Shown piece after piece: positions 17,301-26,065 of a stretch of 51,646 nt of DNA; the stretch's first letter is position 1, and every line of letters starts with the position of its first letter. This DNA is from Anaerolineae bacterium (GTDB taxonomy: Bacteria; Chloroflexota; Anaerolineae; 4572-78; J111), in assembly GCA_016931895.1 (NCBI GenBank), contig JAFGDY010000097.1, positions 1-51,646 on the forward strand, written 5' to 3'. Below the pieces are notes generated by a model. It had not been told where the DNA came from and ran no database searches. It saw only the letters and a program-made list of their open reading frames with translations. Position numbers and translations under genes: made by a program.

Positions 17301-17518
17301 GCCACAAGCTGACCAATTTGTATTTGGTTTTCCAGGTGAGGGGGCAGGTGATAGTGGAAGGTTAGGGCCAGGGGGTTTGGGTCGGGTTGGATGGGTAAAT
17401 CCGGCTCCGCTAGAGTTTCGGTTTCGGGGTAGGGCATGGCGGCGTCTTGGGGCGTCTCAATGAAACTGCGCCGGTCGCGTTTGATAATGGGGCGGTCTAC
17501 AACAACTTCAACGTACAT
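14399..17518 (-). CDS. priA: Primosomal replication protein N' (PriA helicase)
   Basis: PriA recognises stalled forks and reloads the replisome. This protein has 1039 residues, longer than the usual ~730-830. A PriA-type N-terminal DNA-binding domain is present at ~50-130 (LTFHYHLPPHL, GQLVAVPF). A long variable winged-helix region follows. The helicase core has Walker A GVTGSGKTE and the box DEEH. The zinc-binding cysteines are visible as CRDC, CPHC, CHYC and CPEC. Helicase C motifs (LFLNRRGAA, VGTQMVAKGLD, QVAGRAGR) are intact. The start ATG overlaps no gene but follows the MEMO-like stop by two bases, implying translational coupling. The extra length is mainly in the first 450 residues. 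Confidence 0.95.
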   Translation of the reverse strand: MYVEVVVDRPIIKRDRRSFIETPQDAAMPYPETETLAEPDLPIQPDPNPLALTFHYHLPPHLENQIQIGQLVAVPFRTQQLPAIVVGLSDSSPVAETKPIAAILDPEPVLTPAQINLAYWLSRETLAPLAICLKYFLPPGSSRKPEWTLKPTPVAGAQAELNAPEQILLTYLRQHHTAPLAEVDQTAAEALIQKGLARKQATLGKPRVGPKLERMVELLIPPDEVEAVLPTLGHASKQADLLLYLANLDDPLPALADVLAQTDCSSKEQVKLLTEPSWVEIIPAQTRLAISPHQKDIIKAALFSQYKKTGTKNLSGGETEPPKLNTLIKSKTGQQIIRYLSVQKQPALIDEVITATKANRNHIYTLLKKGLIIRFDEPERIALTLPVEQLTEAIVQLRGAQKHAAVLRLLAEEDGPVWIGWVYAQTDATLPTLRDLAKAGLISLDEARRWRDPLAGRSFTLDAPPKLTAEQQTVWQEITRCWQPDFTDHRPVLLHGVTGSGKTEIYLQAMSAALKAGQGIIMLVPEITLATQTVERVSARFPGKVAVWHSALSPGERYDTWERVRAGELPIVVGPRSALFAPVKNLGVLVVDEEHEPVYKQRDRPPIFHAREAALELGRLSQALVIMGSATPDIVTYRRAERGEYKLLTLPTRILAHTKHLAVQQALIKRRKTAGGRMKPMEPATADGQPADFVALPLPEVRVVDLRDELKAGNRTIFSRALQDGIRETLGRGEQIILFLNRRGAASFVICRDCGYVMACPHCENTLTYHTSGELMVCHYCGYRARPAQVCPECQSERIRYFGLGTQRVEETVKKMFPQAQTIRWDWDTTRQKGSHDVFLRHFMAGQANVMVGTQMVAKGLDLPLVTLVGVISADTALYLPDFRAAERSFQLLMQVAGRAGRSPLGGRVIVQTYNPDQVAIEAAANHDYEGFYHTELAFRREQTYPPFKRLALLLYSGPGPERSAAEAQKLADRLRLYIERQGLPAVEIIGPTPAYVRRVRNQYRWHILLRAQDPAAILRPLTPLPQGWRVDIDPVTLL

Positions 17519-17520
17519 AA

Positions 17521-18360
17521 CTATTTGCTAAAGGCCACGGCAGCATAACCAACCACGCTGCTTTTATCTGGATGGACATTCCCACTGGTGGCATATTTGA
17601 GCAAGTGGCCCTGGGTTGCGCCTAAGGCTTTGGCGGCGTGAATAACCGTAGCCACCGGACCGGCCCCACAGGCTCCTTCACCACGTTGACAATTTTGGGC
17701 GTGCCGGGCCAGGCCGTCGGCGTCTAAATTGAGCATAAATTGGAGGGTGGTTTCATCCAGGCAGCGGGCGGTGGCGTCGTCAAAAAAGTGACTCAAATCA
17801 CTACTGGCGACGAACAGGGTTGGGTTGAATTGTTTGGGATCAATTACTTTGACCAGAGCGTCGGCCAATTGGCGGCAGGTTGGCGGGGATGGATCGCCCA
17901 TGATCAAGGGCACAAGGGTGAACTCTTGCAGGGTCATCTGCAAAAAAGGCAGTTCAATTTCCAGGGAGTGTTCGGCGTCGGTGGGCAGCCATTTGAGTTT
18001 GATTTCATTTTGCAGGGTTTGTAAAAAATCTCGGTTTACGGGAATGTCGCCCAGGGGGGTGCGCCAGGCGTCAACGTCCACGGTGGCAATCTGCCCCCAG
18101 GCTGCGCCCCGGTGATCGGGACCGATCAGGATAACGGTTTCAAAAATGCCAGGGGTCAGGCCGGCGAAAGCCGCTGCCGCCACGTGGCCGCTGAAACGAT
18201 GCCCCGCGTGAGGAGCCACCAGACCCACGATCTCGCCGGGGTCAACTTCAGCCGGAGCGCCGTGCAGATAGCTTTGAATACTGTTGGCCAATTGGGGCGC
18301 ATTGCCGCTGTACCACATTCCATCGGCAAAGCGCGGTTCCCGAATACGCAGTGCAGACAT
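17521..18360 (-). CDS. AmmeMemoRadiSam system protein B (MEMO1-like)
   Basis: A 279-residue MEMO-family protein, structurally related to class III extradiol dioxygenases. The motifs VAPHAGHRFSGHVAAAAF, LIGPDHRG and ASSDLSHFFDD supply the conserved His and Asp positions of the putative metal site. A GGGAGGTGA Shine-Dalgarno precedes the ATG by 4-5 bases. The usual partners (AMMECR1-like protein A and the radical SAM protein) are not adjacent. The enzymatic role of the bacterial family is not settled. It is co-oriented with priA and the rhomboid gene. Confidence 0.9.
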   Translation of the reverse strand: MSALRIREPRFADGMWYSGNAPQLANSIQSYLHGAPAEVDPGEIVGLVAPHAGHRFSGHVAAAAFAGLTPGIFETVILIGPDHRGAAWGQIATVDVDAWRTPLGDIPVNRDFLQTLQNEIKLKWLPTDAEHSLEIELPFLQMTLQEFTLVPLIMGDPSPPTCRQLADALVKVIDPKQFNPTLFVASSDLSHFFDDATARCLDETTLQFMLNLDADGLARHAQNCQRGEGACGAGPVATVIHAAKALGATQGHLLKYATSGNVHPDKSSVVGYAAVAFSK

Positions 18361-18389
18361 TTTTCACCTCCCAAAAATTGTTGAATATT

Positions 18390-19169
18390 TTAGCCTAAAA
18401 TGCCCGACCAATACGACATCGCCAGCGACACCCCGCCGGACAACGTGACAATCGCCAGCGCCGGCATCCACCAGCGTTTGAGTAAAGAGGTGGTGTCTAC
18501 CACGCGGGGGTTAAGCGTATACCGGTCAATGATGTCATAGCGGGGAGCCAAACCGTAACCCATAACAAAACCGGCCAGCAAACCGCCCAGGTGGGCCATG
18601 TTGTCAATGTTGCGAGCCGTAAAACCAAATATCACGTTGATCACAATGATCAAAATTGTGTTCATCATTCGTTGGCGGCCAAAATGGCCAAACGTTTCCC
18701 GGTGCAACAAAAAGAAGGCCAGGTTCATGCCAATCACGCCAAAAATGGCCCCGGAAGCCCCGGCAGAGAAAACCAATGGGCCGCGCCAGGCAAAACTGGC
18801 CAAACTGCCAAACAGTCCGGCCAGGATGTAAACGGTAATGAAACGATCTGGCCCGTAAAGCCGTTCCATCTCTACCCCAAAAATGAAAAGGGCGTAGGCG
18901 TTGAACAGCAGGTGCATTAAACCGATGTGGAGGAACATTGAGGTAAATAAACGCCACGTTTGGCCCTGCAAAATCAACACGCCAACGTTGGCCCCAAATG
19001 CAACTAACACGTCGCTATCCTGCGATCCCCCGGCCAGGCCCATGGCTAACCAAACCACGACGATGAGGCCGATCAAGATGTAGGTAAAAAAAGGTTTATG
19101 CAGCGGCAGCGGCAAAGAAGTTCCTGCTGACGACGGGGGAGTTCGGTTAATGTCTGACTGACTGGTCAT
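18390..19169 (-). CDS. Rhomboid family intramembrane serine protease
   Basis: A 259-residue integral membrane protein with about seven hydrophobic helices. The catalytic Ser lies in GASGAIFG, and the partner His in NMAHLGGLLAGFVMG, as in GlpG-type rhomboids. The conserved helix 2 pattern FLHIGLMHLLFNAYALFIFG is also present, including the oxyanion-hole His and Asn. It should cleave transmembrane substrates inside the bilayer. Its start codon overlaps the gmk stop by four bases (ATGA), so the two are translationally coupled. Confidence 0.93.
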   Translation of the reverse strand: MTSQSDINRTPPSSAGTSLPLPLHKPFFTYILIGLIVVVWLAMGLAGGSQDSDVLVAFGANVGVLILQGQTWRLFTSMFLHIGLMHLLFNAYALFIFGVEMERLYGPDRFITVYILAGLFGSLASFAWRGPLVFSAGASGAIFGVIGMNLAFFLLHRETFGHFGRQRMMNTILIIVINVIFGFTARNIDNMAHLGGLLAGFVMGYGLAPRYDIIDRYTLNPRVVDTTSLLKRWWMPALAIVTLSGGVSLAMSYWSGILG

Positions 19170-19789
19170 AAGTTAATCTCTCTTTGTTTTACCCGGCACT
19201 TTTCGGCGGTAATGATAGCGGCGATGGTGCGACAGGTTTCGTTCAATTTGTCTTCCGCATTGATGACCAGGTAATCAAATAAATCAAGCCGTTTTAATTC
19301 CTCCCGCGCCGTGGCGATGCGTATTTTGAGCTGGTCGTTGGGGTCGGTTTGGCGCTGTTTAAGCCGCCGGATCAGGGCTTCTTCGGATTCGGCCGAGAGG
19401 TAGATGAGCACGGCCTCCGGCACCAACCGCCGGATGGTGGCCGCGCCTTGCACGTCAAGGCGCATGATCACGTCTTGGCCCGTAGCCAGGGCTTGGCGCA
19501 CCTGTTGTTTGGGAATGCCTTTGTAATCGCCATAAACCAGGGCATATTCCAGCAGTTCGTCGTTTTCAATCATGTCGGCAAATTCATCTTTTGAAACAAA
19601 AAAGTAATCAACTCCCTCCACTTCGTCGGGGCGTTGGGGGCGGGTGGTGGCAGTGACCACAAAGTGAAAGGGGGAGCCGGATGCTTTGAGGCAGTTGATG
19701 GTGACATCTTTGCCCACTCCCGACGGCCCGGAGATGACGATGAGGAGGGGGTTTTGCTGATAATTGTACGGTTCAATGCGATGGCTCAA
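19166..19789 (-). CDS. gmk: Guanylate kinase
   Basis: A 207-residue enzyme that converts GMP to GDP with ATP. The P-loop is ISGPSGVGKDV. The GMP-binding signature TTRPQRPDEVEGVDYFFVSKDEF and the catalytic region DVQGAATIRR follow in the normal order. The N-terminus has about 15 extra residues before the P-loop strand. It is the first gene of the group gmk-rhomboid-MEMO-priA. Confidence 0.95.
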   Translation of the reverse strand: MSHRIEPYNYQQNPLLIVISGPSGVGKDVTINCLKASGSPFHFVVTATTRPQRPDEVEGVDYFFVSKDEFADMIENDELLEYALVYGDYKGIPKQQVRQALATGQDVIMRLDVQGAATIRRLVPEAVLIYLSAESEEALIRRLKQRQTDPNDQLKIRIATAREELKRLDLFDYLVINAEDKLNETCRTIAAIITAEKCRVKQREINL

Positions 19790-19807
19790 AGGACGCTCCC
19801 TAAAAAA

Positions 19808-19837
19808 TTGTAAATGGTGAATTGTTAATGGTATAAT
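19808..19837 (+). promoter_or_regulatory. Sigma70-type promoter of the FmdB-like gene
   Basis: On the plus strand TTGTAA (19808-19813) and a perfect TATAAT (19832-19837) are separated by 18 bp. The ATG lies about 27 bases after the predicted start site. Confidence 0.65.
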
Positions 19838-19870
19838 ACACCCATCAGCTTTTGTGCGCCAGAGAGGTGA

Positions 19871-20275
19871 ATGATGCCCATTTATGAATATGGCTGTTAC
19901 GACTGCCGCAAACGGGTCAATGTTTTTTTTCGCAGTTTTGCCGATGTTGAGACCAAAGAGGCGATCTGTCCCCGCTGCGGCGGCAGCAATCTAAAACGCC
20001 TCGTCTCCAAAGTGGCCTTTGTGCGGTCCGAAGAAAGCCGGTTGGAAAATCTGGCCAACCCCGGTAGTTTGGCCGGCCTGGATGAAAATGATCCCAAATC
20101 ACTCGCTCGCTGGATGCGCAAGATGGGGAACGAGATGGGTGAAGATTTAGGCGATGAATTTAATGAGGTTGTTGACCGGCTAGAGGCGGGCGAGGACCCC
20201 GATTCGATTGAAAAATCAATGCCAGATTTGGGCGGCGCTGGCGCTGGCGGCGCAGATGACGATTGGTTTGGTTAA
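19871..20275 (+). CDS. FmdB-family zinc ribbon protein
   Basis: A 134-residue protein with an N-terminal zinc ribbon: CYDC at residues 8-11, and CPRC about 25 residues later. This is the FmdB/putative regulatory domain found widely in bacteria. A long acidic helical tail follows, ending in a Gly/Ala-rich stretch. Two adjacent ATG codons (19871, 19874) are possible starts; GAGAGGTGA immediately upstream serves either, and the second gives the family-typical MPIYEY N-terminus. It stands alone on the plus strand between two minus-strand operons. Its biological role is not known. Confidence 0.85.
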   Translation: MMPIYEYGCYDCRKRVNVFFRSFADVETKEAICPRCGGSNLKRLVSKVAFVRSEESRLENLANPGSLAGLDENDPKSLARWMRKMGNEMGEDLGDEFNEVVDRLEAGEDPDSIEKSMPDLGGAGAGGADDDWFG

Positions 20276-20322
20276 GGAATTAGTCTTATGCTCAAACTCG
20301 GTGTGGCCCCAAACTGAGCCGT

Positions 20323-20958
20323 TTAACGTTTGATGATTTTTCCCAACCGGCTGCAAATAAGCCGGTTGATTTCTTTTATAGAGGCCGTAGCCTCCACCAC
20401 CAGCCAGCGTTCCGGCTTGGCCCGGGCCATTTCCAGGTAGCCCTGCCGTACTCGTTGATGAAAGGCCAATTCCAGCCGGTCCATCCGATTCCACTCGCCC
20501 TGGCCGGCGGTATTGGCCGAGGCTTTGCGTTTTAGTCCCTCCTCCACCTCCAAGTCAAGATAGATGGTCAAATCTGGCTTTAAACTTTGGGTGGCAAAAT
20601 TGGTGATCACCCGCAGCGTGTCAAAATCCAGTTGGCGACCATAACCCTGGTAAGCATACGTGCTATCGGCATAGCGGTCGCACAAAACAATTTCCCCTTG
20701 GGCCAGGTGGGGTAAAATGATCTGCTCCACCAATTGGGCGCGGCTGGCCGAATAAAGCAGGATTTCAGCCCTGGCGGTCATTTCGGCGTTGCCAATGTTG
20801 TGCAATATCTCTCTAATTTGATCGCCAATGGCCGTGCCGCCTGGCTCGCGGGTGTGGTAAACCCGGTAGCCTTGCTGTTGCAAGTGGTCGCTCACTAACT
20901 CAATTTGGGTGCTTTTGCCTGAACCGTCGGGGCCTTCAAAGGTGATGAATAGACTCAA
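20323..20958 (-). CDS. tmk: Thymidylate kinase
   Basis: A 211-residue dTMP kinase. The P-loop is FEGPDGSGKST at residues 7-17. The DRY-type motif LCDRYADSTYAYQGYGR and the TIYLDLEVEEGLKRK segment follow. The enzyme makes dTDP for DNA synthesis. Its ATG overlaps the stop of the R3H/AAA gene by four bases. Confidence 0.96.
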   Translation of the reverse strand: MSLFITFEGPDGSGKSTQIELVSDHLQQQGYRVYHTREPGGTAIGDQIREILHNIGNAEMTARAEILLYSASRAQLVEQIILPHLAQGEIVLCDRYADSTYAYQGYGRQLDFDTLRVITNFATQSLKPDLTIYLDLEVEEGLKRKASANTAGQGEWNRMDRLELAFHQRVRQGYLEMARAKPERWLVVEATASIKEINRLICSRLGKIIKR

Positions 20959-22577
20959 GATTTACCCCCGGCCGGCGCGTCCCGGTAAATGCGTACCCGC
21001 CGATTTGGCTCCCGGCCCAAACTGTGGGAAACCAGGTTGGCCTGGCGGGCCATCTGGTGTTGTTCGCGGCGAATATAGGCGCTTTGTGGCGACAACTCGA
21101 TATTGCGAGCGCCCGACAAAACCCGGCGAATAGCATCTTGCGTTTCCCGGCGCACAATGGCCATAGGATCAATTTCCTCGGCGCTCAGGGCAAAAATGTC
21201 GGCCAGGCAGGACTCTATTTGCACCACCGTGTTAGAGCGAAGCACGTAAACCGGCGTGCCCAATCGTTCCGCTTCGGCTACAGGTTGGGGCCGTTTCCGA
21301 TAGTAACTTTTGAGGGTCATCAAAACATCGGCCTGGTTCAGGTCGTCTACCAAAATAACGGGCAGTTGGAGCGACCTGGCCGCCTGTCGCAGCCGGTTTT
21401 GCCCCACGCCGTAGGCAAAGATTTTTTGGGGCGGCAATGTTTTGGTATCTTCAAATTCAGGCAAGCCCTGGGCGGCTCTTCTCCCCCTAAAATCTCCATA
21501 ATCACCGCTAACGGTTTTAGCGGTTGATTTTTCCGGGCGCTCCAACGGCGGAGTCTCTATTTGGATTTCCCCCCCCTCATCACGATACCGAATTTCGGGC
21601 ACGAGCGGCCTTAAACGCAGCAGCGTGTCTACGGCGCGGGCCACATCATAATGGACGGCAAAGGTATAGCGGTTCTGGATTTCCACCAGCACATCAAACG
21701 TAGGCGGCGCGCGGCGTTCTAAAACGGTTTTTTGGGTGCCACGCCGCCGGGCTTCTTCGTCTGAGAGGGTAACGCTGTCAATGCCCCCCACCAGGTCGGC
21801 CAGAGTGGGGTTCATGAGCAGATTTTCCAGGGTGATGCCGTGCGCGGTGCCCACCAACTGTACGCCGCGTTCGGCAATGGTGCGGGCGGCCTCGGCCTCC
21901 AGTTCGCGGCCAATTTCGTCAATAATGATCACTTCCGGCATGTGGTTTTCCACGGCCTCAATCATTACCTCGTGTTGCAGGCTGGGTTTGGCCACTTGCA
22001 TGCGCCGGGCGCGGCCAATGGCCGGATGGGGGATGTCGCCATCGCCGGCGATTTCGTTGGAGGTGTCTACAATGATCACCCGCTTTGTTTCGGCCAGCAC
22101 GCGGGCTGCTTCACGCAGCAGGGTGGTTTTGCCCACCCCCGGCGGGCCAAGCAGTAACAGGCTCTTGCCCGATTCCAAAATATCCTGAACAATGTCAACT
22201 GTGCCAAAAACCGCCCGGCCGACCCGGCAAGTCAAGCCAACAATTTCCCCCTGCCGGTTACGGATACCCGAAATGCGATGCAGGGTCCGTTCGATCCCGG
22301 CCCGATTGTCGCCCATAAATTGGCCAATCCGCTGGATCACATAGTCAATGTCGGCCTGGGTGATCTCCTGTTCGCTCAAGATCATTTCCCGGTCAATAAA
22401 GCGGGCTTCGGGCTGCCGGCCCAGGTCCATGATGATCTCGATGAGTTTTTCCCCCTCATTAACCTTATCCAGCACTGCTCTGATGTAAGGCGGCAGCACC
22501 CCTAAGAGCGCATCCAGGTCGTCGGTTATCTTTACCTGGTGCAGGGGTTCGTTTTTGATTTCAATTGGGTTTGACAT
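20955..22577 (-). CDS. R3H domain / SpoIIIAA-like AAA ATPase
   Basis: A 540-residue protein if it starts at ATG 22577; a TTG five codons upstream at 22592 is the alternative. An AAA domain resembling SpoIIIAA/PilT-type ATPases is central: Walker A LLLGPPGVGKTTLLRE, Walker B PEVIIIDEIG. The C-terminus carries an R3H single-stranded nucleic-acid-binding domain, with Arg and His spaced as in AYIRREQHQMARQ. Between them is a proline-poor spacer with a domain containing IFAYGVGQNRLRQA. The family is common in Chloroflexota, Cyanobacteria and plastids; its function is unproven. It lies between the GNAT gene and tmk. Confidence 0.85.
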   Translation of the reverse strand: MSNPIEIKNEPLHQVKITDDLDALLGVLPPYIRAVLDKVNEGEKLIEIIMDLGRQPEARFIDREMILSEQEITQADIDYVIQRIGQFMGDNRAGIERTLHRISGIRNRQGEIVGLTCRVGRAVFGTVDIVQDILESGKSLLLLGPPGVGKTTLLREAARVLAETKRVIIVDTSNEIAGDGDIPHPAIGRARRMQVAKPSLQHEVMIEAVENHMPEVIIIDEIGRELEAEAARTIAERGVQLVGTAHGITLENLLMNPTLADLVGGIDSVTLSDEEARRRGTQKTVLERRAPPTFDVLVEIQNRYTFAVHYDVARAVDTLLRLRPLVPEIRYRDEGGEIQIETPPLERPEKSTAKTVSGDYGDFRGRRAAQGLPEFEDTKTLPPQKIFAYGVGQNRLRQAARSLQLPVILVDDLNQADVLMTLKSYYRKRPQPVAEAERLGTPVYVLRSNTVVQIESCLADIFALSAEEIDPMAIVRRETQDAIRRVLSGARNIELSPQSAYIRREQHQMARQANLVSHSLGREPNRRVRIYRDAPAGGKS

Positions 22578-22593
22578 TGGTTGCGTTTCCAAA

Positions 22594-23628
22594 TTAGGGC
22601 CTATGTTGCGGTACGGGTCGTGGCTCCATGCTTTCGGCGTGAGAGATGGCCGGTGTGGCGGCGCTTTCCGATGAGCTTTCCAGGCCCGGGATTAAGGCCG
22701 GTGATTTATCTCGAACCCGCACCACCATTGGTTTAACTACCAACGTTTGGGTAGTCAGCGGCACAAAACCCAAATCCGTCAGCACCGAGCGCCAGCCGAT
22801 TTCATATTGTCTGACCGCAAAATAGACAGGCAAATGAGGGTTTTTGTTGCCGGTCAGGTTCAAGGCTGCTTTGGCCAGGGCTTTAGCCTGGTCTATGGCC
22901 TCTGGATGCAACAAGGTTCTCATCCAGTAGCCCCGCTTGCCCGTGCGCAGGTGCAGAGCGCCCAGCAGTTCGCCGTTTTCTTCCCACACGTAACCGTTTT
23001 GACATCCCGGTTCGCCCCAGCGTTGTTGGGGCAAGGCCCATAATCCCTGGCCCAATCCTTCAATATTTTGCACCGGGCGGGGTGTTACGGTGGCATATAA
23101 TTGTTGCAGCCCCCAGCCATCGCTGGCCTGCTGCGGACGCAAGCTTATGTTTGTTTCAAGGGCCGTTCCGGGGGGTGTTGGGTTAAATTGGTAGATGTCT
23201 TCCTGGCTATATTTGATGAAACCAATATTTTTAAACAGATGGAACTCTTCGCTGTCTACGGGTAGGCTGGCGTAAAGCCGAAAGCAGCCGCGTTCTGCCG
23301 TTTGTACGCATAGGTGGGTAAGCAGCCGTTGCCAGATGGCGTGATTGCCGTTGCCGGTCTCAAGCGCGGGCGACATAAACACTACATCGCGGTCAGGGCG
23401 GCCTGGTCGCGTGCGTATTTGGGCCAATCCCAGCAGCCGGCCGTTTTCATCTTGTTGGTCAAGAATGAAGGTTGAAGGGCCTGTGCGGGGAAAAAAGAGG
23501 CTATTAATCAGCACCGAGCGTAGCAAAGAACGCGGGTGAGTCAACTGCTCTTCAATGTTTAAAGGCGTCCCCACCTGCTGTAGGCGCGTCACAAGTTTTG
23601 CGTCGCGCAAATTAAAGGGTCTTATCAA
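22594..23628 (-). CDS. GNAT-like acetyltransferase family protein
   Basis: A 344-residue protein with a two-part layout. Residues ~1-160 and ~165-310 each look like a GNAT-type alpha/beta unit; the second contains SLRPQQASDGWGLQQLYATVTP and ELLGALHLRTGKRGYWMRTLLHPEA. A disordered C-terminal tail ends the protein. No clear substrate motif is seen and the Q/RxxGxG/A acetyl-CoA loop is not obvious, so activity is uncertain. The start is a TTG codon at 23628 with only a weak ribosome-binding site. It heads the GNAT-R3H-tmk operon. Confidence 0.65.
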   Translation of the reverse strand: MIRPFNLRDAKLVTRLQQVGTPLNIEEQLTHPRSLLRSVLINSLFFPRTGPSTFILDQQDENGRLLGLAQIRTRPGRPDRDVVFMSPALETGNGNHAIWQRLLTHLCVQTAERGCFRLYASLPVDSEEFHLFKNIGFIKYSQEDIYQFNPTPPGTALETNISLRPQQASDGWGLQQLYATVTPRPVQNIEGLGQGLWALPQQRWGEPGCQNGYVWEENGELLGALHLRTGKRGYWMRTLLHPEAIDQAKALAKAALNLTGNKNPHLPVYFAVRQYEIGWRSVLTDLGFVPLTTQTLVVKPMVVRVRDKSPALIPGLESSSESAATPAISHAESMEPRPVPQHRP

Positions 23629-23683
23629 GGCTCAATACCCGGTTAAGGGCCACTGCTTTGGGGGCAGGGCGCTTTTTTTGATA

Positions 23684-23730
23684 ACCTTAGTTGATTAAGG
23701 TATTGTACTCAGGATAAGAGGGGTTGGCAA
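23684..23730 (-). promoter_or_regulatory. Promoter of the GNAT-R3H-tmk operon with overlapping palindrome
   Basis: On the minus strand TTGCCA (23725-23730) and TACAAT (23702-23707) have a 17-bp spacer. Immediately downstream, covering the predicted start site, ACCTTA (23684-23689) and TAAGGT (23696-23701) form a perfect inverted repeat around six bases. This is a plausible repressor site. Confidence 0.55.
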
Positions 23731-23890
23731 GTAGAGTTTAATGCTCATTTGCAGTGTGACCGCCCCAACCTTAACTTTACTTAACATTGTTCGCCAAATC
23801 AGCCGTTTATTGGTATACTGGTAACAGACTCCCATATTCTCCGTAAAGTGTCAGGCGAGAGAGTCGCCAAACTGTATTTGGAGGCAGGTT

Positions 23891-26053
23891 ATGGCCCTGG
23901 TCACTGTTTCAGCAGATAAGCATTATCTGGTCAACCCGCACGGCGGGCCTTTTTTTGCCATTGGCGTTAATTATTCCGGCTATTTTGATCGCGCCTGGAA
24001 GATGTGGGAAACTGGACTATACGACCCCACTTTGATTGCCCGCGATTTTCGTAAAGCTCAACAGAGCGGTTTTAATACCGTCCGCCTTTTTGCTCACGCC
24101 GCCCTTTTGGAGGAGATTCGCCGGGATAAGTTTGACAAATTGGACCAAACCTTATCCATTGCCCAAGACCATCACTTATTGGTGCTGCTCACGCTCAACG
24201 ACGCCCATGCCCTTAATCTGGAACGAGTGGGCCAATTGGACGCCAAAATTGCCGCGCGTTACCGGGATGTGCCTACGCTTTGCGCTTACGACTTGGAAAA
24301 TGAGCCGGTCTTTTATAACCTGGTGGCTGCCGTGTATCCAGAGGCGTATCGCCCACCGGTGCATACCGGCCAATTGATTGACCACTACGGCGAGCGAGTT
24401 GGCCCCGCCGAAGCGCTTGAGTTGCAGCGCCAGCGGCGCATCCCCGGCCACCTGGACGAAGAAACCGCCTACTATTACATCAACGCCCTGCGCATCTTCC
24501 TGGAATATGATGCTGCCGTAAACACCTTTGTGAAGCAGGGGCAAGGTACGCTGATAGACTTTATGCTCTCAGATGATTCCAGGCCCTGGTATCCGCTTAT
24601 CAGTGTGCTGGATGGAACCGTGGAAAAATGGCTCCAGGCCCGCCTTGAGCCTATCCGGGCCACGGGCTGCCGGCAGTTGTTGACCGTGGGTTGGAATTGG
24701 CTCCACTTTGCCGGGCTGCCGGCTAATCGGCTCCTCGATTTTCAGGCTTACCATAACTATACCCCGCTCTCGATGCACGGCTTCAATACCAATATTGCTC
24801 ACTTAGAGGGTCTGCGGCGAGCCTTTCCCCACCAGCCTATCATTTTTGGCGAATTTGGCTGGAGCAACCAAAGTGGGACCACGTCTTCCGGCAGCCGTCC
24901 GGTGCCGGCCGAGTATACCGCCCTTTACGAAGCCGCCACGCTGGCTTTTTTGCGAGCCAATGAATTTGCCGGGGGCTTCAAATGGATGCTCAACGACGTA
25001 GCGAGCACGGACAATCCTTATGAAGCCAGCTTTGGCGTTTTCAGCGTTGGCGACCAGGCCAAACCTGTCCGCAATCTGGTGCAGCGTTTTAGCGCGGAAT
25101 GGCTCCCGGTTGGCCAGGAAGGCGACTTTATCCATCTCCGCGAAGTGGAGACCGGTCTGGCTTATCGTTTTGACCTGCCGCCCCACATCACGCTTGGCGG
25201 CCAAAATTATCAGGATGATAACCTTAGCTGGCAAGCGGAAAACGCCGATCACTGTTTTATTAATATAGACCATCAACAACTATTGATTGACGCGCAGCAG
25301 GCCGGGCGTCTCTCCCTTGCCCCCTGGGATTTAGCGCCCGGCTGGAATCGAGCCAGGGAAACTGAAGTATACCGGGTATTTAGCCAGCAGCATCGCACGC
25401 GCCAACAGACCTTTGCCGCGGGGGAGAGCGTGGTGCTCGACGTCCAGCCCGGCGCTCAATATGCTGTGGTGATGGGCGTCGAAACGCCTCTTTATTCCCC
25501 ACCCGGCGATACCGTTGAGATACAACCCCAGCCGGGTGAGCACGTGGTGCTTTTTGGTGATTTTGAGAACTATTTACATGCCGCCCTCAAGTATTTGAAA
25601 CGTTTTATCCCCGATTTTACTTTTGTGGCAGACCAGGTGGCCGGGCGCTGGCCTTACGTAACGGTGGTCGCTTCGCCGGAACAAATTTCGGATGAGGTTC
25701 TGGACAACATTCGCGGTTTGGGCGCAGTGCTGGTTGAGCGGGTGGCGGCCGATACCCCGGCGGCCACGGAAACAAAATTAAATGAAATGGCCCAACAGGG
25801 CCGCCGCTTTCTCACTGCCGTTGTCCCGCCCCAAGAGGAACCCCCCGCCCAACCCGAAGAGCCTACCCCTGGTCCCGATGGGACAGGCGATACCTACGTT
25901 GTCCAACCCGGCGATACGCTGAGCAAAATTGCCCAGCAAATATACGGCGACTATCGTCTCTGGCGGCTCATTTTTGAAGCCAATCAAGACAAAATTTCCG
26001 ATCCCGGCCTGATCCGGGTGGGAATGGAATTGCGCCTGCCGGAGAGGGGATAA
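23891..26053 (+). CDS. GH5-like glycoside hydrolase with C-terminal LysM
   Basis: A 720-residue clan-A hydrolase. The barrel (~5-380) has the acid/base Glu E138 in LENEP and the nucleophile Glu E321 in IIFGEFGW. A beta-rich region (~400-560) and a short alpha/beta domain follow, then a Pro-rich linker and a LysM repeat (YVVQPGDTLSKIAQQIYG to MELRLPE, ~670-718). There is no classical signal peptide, although LysM normally binds cell-wall glycans outside the cell. GGAGG lies 6 bases upstream of the ATG. It precedes a GH3 gene by 12 bp. Residues 1-380 are clearly paralogous to the protein at 28318-29889. The exact substrate is unknown; a beta-linked glucan or mannan is likely. Confidence 0.82.
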   Translation: MALVTVSADKHYLVNPHGGPFFAIGVNYSGYFDRAWKMWETGLYDPTLIARDFRKAQQSGFNTVRLFAHAALLEEIRRDKFDKLDQTLSIAQDHHLLVLLTLNDAHALNLERVGQLDAKIAARYRDVPTLCAYDLENEPVFYNLVAAVYPEAYRPPVHTGQLIDHYGERVGPAEALELQRQRRIPGHLDEETAYYYINALRIFLEYDAAVNTFVKQGQGTLIDFMLSDDSRPWYPLISVLDGTVEKWLQARLEPIRATGCRQLLTVGWNWLHFAGLPANRLLDFQAYHNYTPLSMHGFNTNIAHLEGLRRAFPHQPIIFGEFGWSNQSGTTSSGSRPVPAEYTALYEAATLAFLRANEFAGGFKWMLNDVASTDNPYEASFGVFSVGDQAKPVRNLVQRFSAEWLPVGQEGDFIHLREVETGLAYRFDLPPHITLGGQNYQDDNLSWQAENADHCFINIDHQQLLIDAQQAGRLSLAPWDLAPGWNRARETEVYRVFSQQHRTRQQTFAAGESVVLDVQPGAQYAVVMGVETPLYSPPGDTVEIQPQPGEHVVLFGDFENYLHAALKYLKRFIPDFTFVADQVAGRWPYVTVVASPEQISDEVLDNIRGLGAVLVERVAADTPAATETKLNEMAQQGRRFLTAVVPPQEEPPAQPEEPTPGPDGTGDTYVVQPGDTLSKIAQQIYGDYRLWRLIFEANQDKISDPGLIRVGMELRLPERG

Positions 26054-26065
26054 AGGAAAACCTAA

